From an uncultured Lachnospiraceae bacterium (GTDB taxonomy: Bacteria > Bacillota > Clostridia > Lachnospirales > Lachnospiraceae): a stretch of 24,172 nucleotides of DNA. Below the pieces are notes generated by a model. The model was not told the origin of the DNA. It did no database searches and was given only the letters and a program-made list of their open reading frames with translations. How positions within the stretch are numbered: position 1 is the stretch's first letter; each line of letters opens with the position of its first letter. Below, in pieces: positions 24,120-24,172 of the stretch. The stretch is taken from NCBI GenBank assembly GCA_934437985.1, contig CAKSBI010000033.1:1-24172 (forward strand). Reading direction: 5' to 3'. The translations under genes and the position numbers were made by a program.

Positions 24120-24172
24120 CCTTATTCTCAGCATTTTCCCATTTTGTCAAGTTTTTATAATAACCAAGAGGA
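24105..24172. mobile_element. Possible end of a mobile element (speculative)
   Basis: The last 68 bases change abruptly from coding to T-rich, apparently non-coding sequence within a gene that should continue. On the minus strand they contain TTGACA (24146-24151 region), a possible outward -35. No transposase, matching inverted end or target duplication can be seen before the window stops, so this is a guess from context. Confidence 0.2.

Overview
The window looks like chromosomal DNA from a Gram-positive, low-to-mid GC Clostridia species, most likely a gut Lachnospiraceae. This is inferred from strong GGAGG ribosome sites, clostridial -35/-10 promoters, a preQ1-I riboswitch before queT, a Firmicutes-type 6S RNA, a cytoplasmic GH51 arabinofuranosidase, and large secreted proteins built from LRR, Ig-like, Fn3 and CotH modules with lysine-rich C-termini. 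No rRNA, tRNA, CRISPR array or complete insertion sequence was seen.

Layout. 1-98 is the tail of a plus-strand gene. 147-176 is a two-way terminator. 200-2447 is a minus-strand operon: a VanY-type D,D-carboxypeptidase, a PlsC-like acyltransferase and an unknown membrane protein. 2648-3199 is minus-strand queT with its preQ1 riboswitch, divergent from the next block. 3305-11219 is a seven-gene plus-strand signalling operon: PAS histidine kinase, REC plus degenerate HD-GYP protein, CheR, CheY-like regulator, CheA, CheW and an MCP with almost no outside domain. It ends at a clear terminator. 11457-13730 is a bifunctional class A PBP, convergent across a shared terminator with a GH51 arabinofuranosidase (13839-15341). 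15482-15877 is a small CmpB-type membrane protein. 16235-16453 is a small TTG-start protein. 16556-19033 is a secreted LRR/Ig/Fn3 protein.

The right third is the least ordinary. A 6S RNA (about 19132-19328) with its own terminator is followed by a lone Hpt phosphotransfer protein (19466-19819). The Hpt leader contains a hairpin whose TCCTCC could pair with the Hpt Shine-Dalgarno. Directly after the Hpt stop comes a 77-bp perfect CATATA hexamer tract. This runs into a promoter-like TATAAT and a roughly 150-nt leader with an intrinsic terminator, just before a 1300-residue secreted CotH-kinase-domain protein. A possible 38-codon leader ORF ends inside the 5' arm of that terminator, as in an attenuator. 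At the right edge a strong promoter and ribosome site drive a zinc-ribbon start that stops after 14 codons, possibly at a mobile-element junction.

How the parts may work together (inference): the che operon supplies a chemotaxis-like phosphorelay. The kinase and inactive-looking HD-GYP regulator add a second input, and the distant Hpt protein could carry phosphate between the two. The PBP, VanY-like peptidase, LRR protein and CotH protein act at the cell wall or surface.
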